Positions 17,514 through 24,212 of a DNA stretch of 64,000 bases are shown piece after piece. The stretch spans positions 620,001 through 684,000 of the forward strand of contig CAVTFT010000007.1 in the NCBI GenBank assembly GCA_963734085.1, given 5' to 3'. The stretch's first letter is position 1. Every line of letters starts with the position of its first letter. The position numbers and the translations under genes were made by a program. The notes beneath the pieces were generated by a model. That model was not told the origin of the DNA and ran no database searches. It saw only the letters and a list, made by a program, of their open reading frames with translations. Origin of the DNA: CAIWHR01 sp963734085 (lineage in GTDB: Bacteria; Pseudomonadota; Gammaproteobacteria; Burkholderiales; Casimicrobiaceae).

Positions 17514-18404
17514 ATGACCAGGAAGGGGATCATCCTCGCCGGCGGATCGGGGACGCGGCTCCATCCGGTGACGCAGGTCATCTCGAAGCAGCTGCTTCCG
17601 GTGTACGACAAGCCGATGATCTACTATCCGCTCTCGACGCTGATGCTGGCCGGCATCCGCGACATCCTGCTGATCTCGACGCCGGTGGACACGCCGCGTT
17701 TCGTGCAGCTCCTGGGCGACGGCGCGAAGTGGGGGCTCAATCTCAGCTACGCGGTGCAGCCTTCGCCCGAGGGCCTCGCGCAGGCGTTCGTGATCGGCCG
17801 CGACTTCGTCGGCCCGGACACATCGGCGCTGGTGCTGGGCGACAACATCTTCTATGGCCACGACCTCTCGACGCAGCTTTCGCGGGCCAATGCGCGCACC
17901 GCCGGCGCGACCGTCTTCGCCTATCCCGTCGCCGACCCCGAACGCTACGGCGTGGCCGAATTCGACGCCAACGGCAAAGTGATCTCGCTCGAGGAGAAAC
18001 CCGCGCAGCCGCGATCGCGCTACGCGGTGACCGGCTTGTACTTCTACGACAACCGCGTGCTCGACGTCGCGGCGCGGTTGCAGCCCTCGGTGCGCGGCGA
18101 GCTCGAGATCACCGATGTCAACAGGACCTATCTCGACTGGGGTGCGCTCGATTGCGAGGTGATGGGCCGCGGAATGGCGTGGCTCGACACCGGCACGCAC
18201 GAGTCGCTGCTCGAAGCCGCGCAGTACATCGCGACGATCGAGCGGCGCCAGGGATTGAAGATCGCGTGCCCGGAAGAGATCGCGTACCGCCAGGGCTACA
18301 TCGATGCAGCGCAGGTCGAGCGGCTCGCGCGCGCGATGGCGAAAAACGGCTATGGCCAGTATCTGCTCGCCTTGCTGACTGAGCCGTCGATCCGGTTCCG
18401 ATGA
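17514..18404 (+). CDS. rmlA: Glucose-1-phosphate thymidylyltransferase
   Basis: A 296-residue nucleotidyltransferase, step 1 of dTDP-L-rhamnose synthesis (dTTP + glucose-1-phosphate). LAGGSGTRLHP (8-18) is the nucleotide-binding signature, and SKQLLPVYDKPMIYYPLSTL follows. Metal-binding Asp occurs in LVLGDNIFYG and WLDTGTHESLLEA. The length is typical. It starts 16 bases after rmlB and overlaps rmlC by ATGA. Confidence 0.97.
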   Translation: MTRKGIILAGGSGTRLHPVTQVISKQLLPVYDKPMIYYPLSTLMLAGIRDILLISTPVDTPRFVQLLGDGAKWGLNLSYAVQPSPEGLAQAFVIGRDFVGPDTSALVLGDNIFYGHDLSTQLSRANARTAGATVFAYPVADPERYGVAEFDANGKVISLEEKPAQPRSRYAVTGLYFYDNRVLDVAARLQPSVRGELEITDVNRTYLDWGALDCEVMGRGMAWLDTGTHESLLEAAQYIATIERRQGLKIACPEEIAYRQGYIDAAQVERLARAMAKNGYGQYLLALLTEPSIRFR

Positions 18405-18943
18405 AGGTCACGCCGACCGCGCTCCCCGACGTGCGGATCATCGAGCCGCGCGTGTTCGGCGACGACCGCGGATTCTTTTTCGAAAGCTGGAATGCGCGCG
18501 CACTTGCGGCGGCCGGAATCGACGCAGCATTCGTGCAGGACAATCACTCGCGCTCGCGCCGCGGAGTTCTCCGCGGCCTCCACTACCAGATCGAGCACGC
18601 GCAAGGCAAGCTCGTTCGCTGCGTCGTCGGCGAAGTCTTCGACGTCGCCGTCGACCTGCGCCGGTCCAAGGCGACGTTCGGTCGCGCGATCGGCGTCACG
18701 CTGTCGGCGGAAAACCGGCAAATGCTGTGGGTGCCGCCCGGATTCGCGCACGGCTTCGTCGTGCTGTCCGAATCGGCCGATTTCCTCTACAAGACGACCG
18801 ATTACTGGCATCCCGAGCACGAGCGGACGCTGCTCTGGAACGATCCGGCGCTTGGCATCGAGTGGCCGCTCACCGGCCCACCGGTGCTGAACGCGAAGGA
18901 CGCCGCGGGAACGCCGCTCGCGAGCGCGGAAGCGTACCGCTAG
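18401..18943 (+). CDS. rmlC: dTDP-4-dehydrorhamnose 3,5-epimerase
   Basis: A 180-residue cupin epimerase, step 3 of the rhamnose pathway. It has FGDDRGFFFESWN, the catalytic-His block RGVLRGLHYQ and Tyr in LYKTTDYW. PPGFAHGFVVLSE is also diagnostic. The start overlaps the rmlA stop, and the length fits the family. Confidence 0.97.
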   Translation: MKVTPTALPDVRIIEPRVFGDDRGFFFESWNARALAAAGIDAAFVQDNHSRSRRGVLRGLHYQIEHAQGKLVRCVVGEVFDVAVDLRRSKATFGRAIGVTLSAENRQMLWVPPGFAHGFVVLSESADFLYKTTDYWHPEHERTLLWNDPALGIEWPLTGPPVLNAKDAAGTPLASAEAYR

Positions 18944-18974
18944 CGCGCCCGCGCATCCGGCATTCACGTTCACG

Positions 18975-19853
18975 ATGGCGCGGCCGACGATCCTCGTCAC
19001 CGGTGCGACCGGGCAGCTCGGCCGCGAGCTTGCGGCGCTTCTTGTCGCGCACGGCGACGTCATTGCGACCGACCGCGCGCGGCTCGACCTCGCCGATCCC
19101 GATGCCATCGTCCGCGCGGTACGCGGCGCGAAGCCTGCATTGCTCATCAATGCCGGAGCGTACACGTCGGTCGACCAGGCCGAGACCGAGCGCGCGGTGG
19201 CGCATGCGATCAACGGCCGCGCACCGGGCGTTCTGGCCGAAGAAGCGCGGCGCATCGGCGCCGTGCTGATCCACTATTCGACCGATTACGTGTTCGACGG
19301 CAAACGCACGACGCCGTACGCCGAAGACGCGCCGACGGGACCGCTCAACGTCTATGGCGCGAGCAAGCTTGAAGGCGAGCGGGCAATCGCCGCGGTGGGC
19401 GGCCATGCGCTAGTCTTCCGCACGAGTTGGGTCTACGGGTTGCACGGGCGGAACTTCCTCGTCACGATCCGTCGCCTTGCCGGCGAGCGCGACGAGCTCC
19501 GGATCGTTGCCGATCAGATCGGCGTCCCCAACTGGTGTCGCACGCTCGCCGAGGCGATGGCACGCGTCGTGGCGGCGGGATTGCCCGCGATCGCCGATCG
19601 CGCCGGTCTTTATCATCTCTCGTCTTCGGGGCACGCGAGCTGGTGGGATTTCGCGCGCGCGATCCTTGACGATCGGCAGACGCCGCGGATCGTGCCGATC
19701 ACGACCGCCGAGTATCCGCTGCCCGCGAAACGGCCGGCGTACGGCGTCCTTGCGACCGACCGCTTCGAGGCGGCGTTCGGGTTCGCGCTGCCCGACTGGC
19801 GCGACGCACTCGCCCGCTGCCTTGCGAGCCCGGCGGACCCCGAGGCGCTCTAA
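18975..19853 (+). CDS. rmlD: dTDP-4-dehydrorhamnose reductase
   Basis: A 292-residue NAD(P)H-dependent reductase that completes dTDP-L-rhamnose. TGATGQLGREL at 9-19 is the nucleotide loop. NAGAYTSVDQAE, HYSTDYVFDG, YGASKLEGE and RTSWVYGLHGRNFL are signature blocks, with the active Tyr/Lys in YGASK. It is 31 bases after rmlC. Its TAA overlaps by four bases the stop of the convergent MOSC gene, so transcripts from both sides meet here without a visible terminator. Confidence 0.96.
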   Translation: MARPTILVTGATGQLGRELAALLVAHGDVIATDRARLDLADPDAIVRAVRGAKPALLINAGAYTSVDQAETERAVAHAINGRAPGVLAEEARRIGAVLIHYSTDYVFDGKRTTPYAEDAPTGPLNVYGASKLEGERAIAAVGGHALVFRTSWVYGLHGRNFLVTIRRLAGERDELRIVADQIGVPNWCRTLAEAMARVVAAGLPAIADRAGLYHLSSSGHASWWDFARAILDDRQTPRIVPITTAEYPLPAKRPAYGVLATDRFEAAFGFALPDWRDALARCLASPADPEAL

Positions 19854-20707
19854 AAGCGGAACGTGCAGCGCGCGGCTGCGCCGGTCGCGAGTTCGCGCCC
19901 GACGCCGGCGACGACGATTGCGTTCATGCCGAACGCGACGCCATTCTGCCGCGGATCGTTGCGATACGTCGCGAGTGTCGCCAGCGGTTCGGCACCACGG
20001 ATCGCGGCCTCCTGATCGGTGGTGGTGATCTGGCACCGCGTGCAGGGCTTGACGAGCTTCAGCACGACGCCGTCCGCTGCGATCGTGTCGAGATGGTCTT
20101 CATCGTAAGGTTCGAGCCCCGCGATGACGACATTCGGTCGAAACCGGTTCATCGGCAGTGCGCCCGTGCCGCTCGCGACGAGGCGCGCGTTGAGATCGGC
20201 GAGCGAGCCTTCGCCGATGACGAGGACAGGATAGCCGTCGGCGAACGCGGTGTGCGCTCCCGAATCGCCGACGTACTCGGGATTGCATCGGCGCTGCTGC
20301 GACGGGTCGAAGCGAACGAGCCGCGCGGGCTCGCCGATGAGCGCGGACAGCCACGCGGCCGCCTGCTCGCCCGCGTCATCCGCAGCAACCGCGCTGTCCC
20401 ACACGACGACGTCGCGTACGGCGCCGCCGCGCGGCTGAAGCGGCACGCGCAGCGGATCGCAGCCCGGCGCCGCGAGCTCGAGCGCGTTCCCGTCGACGGA
20501 AACCGTGATTTGCGAAAGCCGCGGGTGCTCGCGCTGCGTGACGAACCGTCCGCTGCCGTCGACGATCATCCACTCGCGGTCCGCCACGGCTTGCGCATCC
20601 GTGCCGGCGACGAGCCCGCGCACGGCGACGCCGGCACGGGAAAGCGCGATCCCGCGGCAGCTCTTGACGGGGTAGACGTTGAGGGCGGAGACGACGGTTG
20701 TGCTCAT
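19850..20707 (-). CDS. MOSC domain protein (N-terminal barrel plus MOSC, YcbX/mARC-like)
   Basis: A 285-residue protein with an N-terminal MOSC beta-barrel domain (STTVVSALNVYPVKSCRGIAL) and a C-terminal MOSC domain. The C-terminal domain holds the conserved Cys in KPCTRCQITTTDQ and the block NRFRPNVVIAGLEPYDED. Relatives bind molybdenum cofactor and reduce N-hydroxylated bases (YcbX, mARC). I chose the ATG at 20707; an in-frame start at 20716 would add three residues. It is downstream of cytochrome c4, but the 33-base gap does not prove a functional link. The reductase role is inferred from the family. Confidence 0.82.
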   Translation of the reverse strand: MSTTVVSALNVYPVKSCRGIALSRAGVAVRGLVAGTDAQAVADREWMIVDGSGRFVTQREHPRLSQITVSVDGNALELAAPGCDPLRVPLQPRGGAVRDVVVWDSAVAADDAGEQAAAWLSALIGEPARLVRFDPSQQRRCNPEYVGDSGAHTAFADGYPVLVIGEGSLADLNARLVASGTGALPMNRFRPNVVIAGLEPYDEDHLDTIAADGVVLKLVKPCTRCQITTTDQEAAIRGAEPLATLATYRNDPRQNGVAFGMNAIVVAGVGRELATGAAARCTFRF

Positions 20708-20740
20708 GGGCAACACCCGCGCGGCCGCGAGCGCAGCGAC

Positions 20741-21379
20741 TCAGCGCAATCCGGTCGTGTACTCGGACGCGGCCTTCATCTGGGCGTCGGTCATCTTCTC
20801 GGCGATCGTCGCCATGATTCGGCCGTTGACGTCCTTGCCTTCGGCGTCCGAGCCGCGCGCGCCCGACTTGAACGCCTGCAGCTGAAGATAGGTGTAGTCC
20901 GCGTACTGGCCGGCGAGACGCGGAAAACGCTTGGGGATGCCGGCGCCGTCCGGCGAATGACACGCGGCGCACGCCGGCACGCCGGCCGCGGCGTCGCCGC
21001 CGCGATAGAGCTTCTGGCCCGCCTTGACGAGCGCCGGATCCTTTGCCGCCAGCCCCTTCGGCTTCTGCTGCGAGAAGTAGAGGCCCAGCGCCTTCATGTC
21101 TTCGGGTGTCAGCGCCGCTGCCATGCCCTGCATGACCGGGTTGGCCCGGATTCCTGCCTTGAAATGCGCAAGTTGCAGAGTGATATACTCCGCCGGCTGC
21201 CCCGCGAGATTCGGATTCACCGGGGTCGCGCTGTTGCCATCGGCGCCATGGCAGGCCGAGCAGACCTGGTTGACGATGGTCTGCGCCTTCCCGAGATCGG
21301 GCGTGGCCGGCTGGCCCTGCGCCAGCGCGACCGCCGCAGGCCACGCGCCCATGACGGCGAGCAGCAGCATGCGTTTCAT
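20741..21379 (-). CDS. Diheme cytochrome c4
   Basis: A 212-residue periplasmic electron carrier. The signal peptide is MKRMLLLAVMGAWPAAVALA. Two heme c sites are CSACH and CAACH, one in each homologous half, with LAGQPAEYITLQL and LAGQYADYTYLQL as paired repeats and Met ligands in each half. Cytochrome c4 passes electrons to terminal oxidases. The start is fixed by GGGAG six bases upstream of the ATG at 21379; the frame runs open much further upstream but without a start signal. Confidence 0.92.
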   Translation of the reverse strand: MKRMLLLAVMGAWPAAVALAQGQPATPDLGKAQTIVNQVCSACHGADGNSATPVNPNLAGQPAEYITLQLAHFKAGIRANPVMQGMAAALTPEDMKALGLYFSQQKPKGLAAKDPALVKAGQKLYRGGDAAAGVPACAACHSPDGAGIPKRFPRLAGQYADYTYLQLQAFKSGARGSDAEGKDVNGRIMATIAEKMTDAQMKAASEYTTGLR

Positions 21380-21484
21380 CGTTGACTCCCTCGAATTCGG
21401 CGGACCTTTTGGCGGCGATTCCGATCTTTCGCCCTGCGCGCCCGACCAAATGGTGCACAAACATCTTATTGTAGCGGAATCGTT
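21380..21484. promoter_or_regulatory. Divergent promoter region cytochrome c4 / engB
   Basis: This 105-base gap between divergent genes contains TACAAT on the minus strand (plus 21469-21474), a good -10 box for the cytochrome gene. TATTGT on the plus strand (21467-21472) overlaps it and could serve engB. The -35 hexamers are poor on both strands. Confidence 0.5.
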
Positions 21485-22246
21485 GTGCCCGGCCAAAGCG
21501 TCATCGCCGGACGGCCGCAAGGCGTCGGCATCTTGAAGCATCCGCTCCAGCAGGCGGAGTTCGCGCAGAGCGTCGCCGATGACTCGCAATTGCCGCCGCC
21601 CGGCCCGCCGGAGATCGCGTTTGCGGGCCGGTCGAACGCCGGCAAGTCGAGCGCGATCAACGCCCTCGCGAATCGCTCGCGGCTCGCGTTCACGAGCAAG
21701 ACGCCGGGCCGCACGCAGCAGATCAATTTCTTCCGTCTGCGTTCGGGCGCGCTGCTTGCCGACTTGCCTGGATACGGTTATGCCGCGGTGCCGCTCGCGC
21801 TGAAGCGGCACTGGCAGGATTTCCTCGGCCGCTACGTGGCGACCCGGCAGGCGTTGATCGGGCTCGTGCTGATCGTCGATGCGCGGCACGGTCTCGCCGT
21901 TTCCGATCGCGACCTTCTCGCGGGATTCCTGCCGAGCGGCCGTCCCGTGCTCGTTCTTGCGAGCAAGATGGACAAGCTCTCGAGCTCGGCGCAAGTGCGG
22001 GCTCTGCAGGAAATCAGGCAATCGATCGTCGCCGCGTTTCCGCCGCACGCGGCGCAAGTCACGGTGATTGCGTTCTCGGTCCCGCATCGGCGCGGCATCG
22101 ATGCCGCCGAAGCGGTCCTTGCCGAATGGCTCGGCCTCGATCGCGCGATGGCGGAACCGGGGAATCGCGCAGGACGGGCGCCCAAAGAAAAGGCCCCGCG
22201 ATCAAGGGGAGTGCCGCGGGGCCCGAAACGCCCGTCGCAGGATTGA
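21485..22246 (+). CDS. engB: Ribosome biogenesis GTPase EngB/YihA
   Basis: A 253-residue TRAFAC-class GTPase needed for large-subunit assembly. G1 GRSNAGKSS is at 48-56, the G2 Thr lies in KTPGRTQQINFF, G3 is DLPGYGYA, and G4 is read as ASKMDKL. The GTG start at 21485 gives MPGQSVIAGRPQ and lies close to the promoter. The C-terminal tail (about residue 220 on) is Lys/Arg/Pro-rich and longer than usual. It overlaps a strong hairpin that functions as a terminator on the other strand. Confidence 0.92.
   Translation: MPGQSVIAGRPQGVGILKHPLQQAEFAQSVADDSQLPPPGPPEIAFAGRSNAGKSSAINALANRSRLAFTSKTPGRTQQINFFRLRSGALLADLPGYGYAAVPLALKRHWQDFLGRYVATRQALIGLVLIVDARHGLAVSDRDLLAGFLPSGRPVLVLASKMDKLSSSAQVRALQEIRQSIVAAFPPHAAQVTVIAFSVPHRRGIDAAEAVLAEWLGLDRAMAEPGNRAGRAPKEKAPRSRGVPRGPKRPSQD
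22184..22223 (-). terminator. Minus-strand intrinsic terminator inside the engB 3' end
   Basis: On the minus strand GGCCCCGCG pairs with CGCGGGGCC (plus 22215-22223 and 22192-22200) across a 14-base loop, followed by TTTTCTTT (22184-22191). A terminator facing this way needs a minus-strand transcript from the non-coding gap to its right, since no minus-strand protein gene is there. Confidence 0.7.
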
Positions 22247-22392
22247 TCGCTGCGAGGGCACCCGCTCAGGGAGGAAAGCGGGAGACGTTGCCGTCTGGAG
22301 GGATAGACCATGGATTGTTGCGCCGAGTTCCGAAAATTGTTCTGACGCAATAATCCTTTCGGTCCGGAGGGAGATTTCCGGAGCGGTGAAGT
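22192..22392 (-). ncRNA. Candidate structured RNA next to hemB (hemB/anti-hemB type)
   Basis: Between engB and hemB lies a run of perfect or near-perfect stems: 22235-22240/22250-22255, 22261-22266/22277-22282, 22283-22287/22292-22296, 22312-22322/22346-22356 and TCCGGA at two sites. On the minus strand a weak promoter (TTGGAT at 22423-22428, CAGAAT at 22399-22404) and the terminator above bracket about 200 bases. A betaproteobacterial RNA motif called hemB/anti-hemB is known from comparative genomics at this kind of location, and I suspect this is it. One 11-bp stem fits better as plus-sense RNA (G-U pair), so the strand is uncertain. Confidence 0.5.
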
Positions 22393-22434
22393 GCGCGCAT
22401 TCTGCAAAGTCCTACATCGTCGATCCAAGGGTCC

Positions 22435-22440
22435 TACAAT
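22435..22440 (+). promoter_or_regulatory. -10 element of hemB
   Basis: TACAAT followed by GC lies about 125 bases before the hemB ATG. The implied leader carries a small hairpin CTTTCG-GTT-CGAAAG (22451-22465). The -35 is weak. The octamer GTCCTACA occurs twice nearby (22409-22416 and 22431-22438). Confidence 0.5.
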
Positions 22441-22565
22441 GCTGTAGAGGCTTTCGGTTCGAAAGGCAAAGAGAGCGGGGCCAGCTTGGTGGCGCGGCAA
22501 CCGAACCGCTACGATGCGCGACTTGTGCAGATTCGATGAGCGGTGATCAGGCAGGAGCTGCGATC

Positions 22566-23582
22566 ATGGGTTTTGACTTCAGCGGGCGTTATCCCGGAAC
22601 GCGAATGCGGCGGATGCGGCGCGACGAGTTTTCGCGCCGGCTGATGCGGGAGCACCGGCTTCTCCCCGACGATCTCATCTATCCCGTGTTCGTCCTCGAC
22701 GGCGCGAAACGCGAGGAGCCGGTTCCGTCGCTGCCCGGAATCTCGCGCAAGACCCTCGATCTCCTCTTTCGCGACGCGGAGCGCTGCATCGAACTCGGGG
22801 TCCCGGCGCTCGCGCTTTTTCCGGTGATCGCACCGGCGCAGAAGTCGCTCGATGCCGCCGAGGCGTGGCGCCCTGAAGGCCTGGTGCCGAGGGTTGTCCG
22901 GGCGCTGAAGGAGCGGTTCCCGGACTTGGGCGTCATCACCGATGTCGCGCTCGATCCGTACACGAGTCACGGGCAGGACGGGCTCATCGACGACGCCGGC
23001 TACGTGATGAACGACGAAACCGTCGCCGCCCTCACGCGGCAGGCGCTCTGCCACGCCGCGGCGGGCGTCGACATGGTTGCGCCGTCGGACATGATGGACG
23101 GCCGCATCGGCGCGATCCGCACGGCGCTCGACGGCAGCAGCTTTCAGCGGACACGGATTCTCGCCTACGCGGCGAAATATGCGTCGTCGTTCTACGGACC
23201 GTTCCGCAATGCGGTCGGGTCCTCGGGCAGCCTCGGCGGCGGCAACAAGTACACGTACCAGATGGATCCGGCCAACAGCGACGAGGCGCTCCGGGAAGTC
23301 CACCTCGACCTCGACGAAGGCGCCGACATGGTGATGATCAAGCCGGGGATGCCGTATCTCGACATCGTTCGCCGCGTTAAGGAGACGTTCGGCGCCCCGA
23401 CCGCCGTCTATCAGGTGTCCGGCGAATACGCGATGCTCAAGGCCGCGTTCGCCAACGGCTGGCTCGACGAGCGGTCGTGCGTGCTGGAAGCGCTGATCGC
23501 GATGAAGCGCGCCGGTGCGGACGCGATCCTCACGTATTTCGCGCTCGTCGCCGCCGAATGGCTGGCCGAAGCGCGACGCTGA
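22566..23582 (+). CDS. hemB: Porphobilinogen synthase (delta-aminolevulinate dehydratase)
   Basis: A 338-residue enzyme that condenses two 5-aminolevulinates into porphobilinogen in heme synthesis. The active-site lysines are Lys204 (in YAAKYASSFYGPFR) and Lys259 (in MVMIKPGMPYLDI). The metal-lid region reads DVALDPYTSHGQDG, without the cysteines of zinc-type enzymes, so it is probably a magnesium-type HemB. The ATG at 22566 is chosen because GGAG lies eight bases upstream; an in-frame ATG at 22536 would add ten residues. The gene follows a 319-base structured interval. Confidence 0.96.
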   Translation: MGFDFSGRYPGTRMRRMRRDEFSRRLMREHRLLPDDLIYPVFVLDGAKREEPVPSLPGISRKTLDLLFRDAERCIELGVPALALFPVIAPAQKSLDAAEAWRPEGLVPRVVRALKERFPDLGVITDVALDPYTSHGQDGLIDDAGYVMNDETVAALTRQALCHAAAGVDMVAPSDMMDGRIGAIRTALDGSSFQRTRILAYAAKYASSFYGPFRNAVGSSGSLGGGNKYTYQMDPANSDEALREVHLDLDEGADMVMIKPGMPYLDIVRRVKETFGAPTAVYQVSGEYAMLKAAFANGWLDERSCVLEALIAMKRAGADAILTYFALVAAEWLAEARR

Positions 23583-23591
23583 TTGAGGGCT

Positions 23592-24212
23592 TCAGACCGC
23601 CGCGAGCAGCAGCGCCAGCGCCTTCGCATCAAGCCGCGGCTCGTCGTCGCGGCGCGGCCGGTTGCGGCGCTGCTGCGGTGTGACGACGACGATGCGCACG
23701 GCGGCGCGCGGCGTTTCGACGAGGAGCTGCGCACCCGTCCCGGCTTCGCGTGGCGGCAGCGCGGCATACGGGACCGCGGCGTTCGTCAGTGCGATTTCGA
23801 CGGCCTTGGCGTCGTCGGCGACGAGCTCCAGCCGGATGTCGCTGTGCGCAGTCGCCCAACCTGCGGCGACGCCGCCGACAAGGAGCGGTTCCCACGCCGC
23901 GAGGCGCTTCATCCACGCGAGCGCCTCGGTCCGCTGCAGCCGCAGCGTTGCGGCATGTGCGTCGCCGCCGAACAGCGCGTGATGCGCCGAAAGCGCCTCC
24001 TCGATTTCTGCATCCGACGGAAACGTTGCCGAGGCGGCCAGCATCAGTTGCCGGGCTGCCTTGCGCTTGGCGAGCGACCAGTCGGTGAGCCCGTGCTCGG
24101 CGATGAGACGGGCGGCCGTTTGCGCGATCCGGGCGCGATCCTCGCGGGCGCGCGTCTCGCCGCTCCGACCGCGTTCGCGATCGCGAAGGTCGCTACGCGC
24201 ACGACGCGTCAT
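23592..24212 (-). CDS. Conserved protein of unknown function coupled to mrcA
   Basis: A 206-residue protein. The N-terminal half is basic and helical (MTRRARSDLRDRERGRSG, then RARIAQTAARLIAEHGLTDW, which looks like the first helices of a TetR-type HTH but without the usual recognition helix). The second half has VGGVAAGWATAHSDIRLEL, reminiscent of a minimal nucleotidyltransferase fold, but I cannot confirm catalytic residues. The start overlaps the mrcA stop (TGATG), so it is made together with PBP1A. Relatives are found beside mrcA in betaproteobacteria as far as I recall. I assign no function. Confidence 0.75.
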   Translation of the reverse strand: MTRRARSDLRDRERGRSGETRAREDRARIAQTAARLIAEHGLTDWSLAKRKAARQLMLAASATFPSDAEIEEALSAHHALFGGDAHAATLRLQRTEALAWMKRLAAWEPLLVGGVAAGWATAHSDIRLELVADDAKAVEIALTNAAVPYAALPPREAGTGAQLLVETPRAAVRIVVVTPQQRRNRPRRDDEPRLDAKALALLLAAV

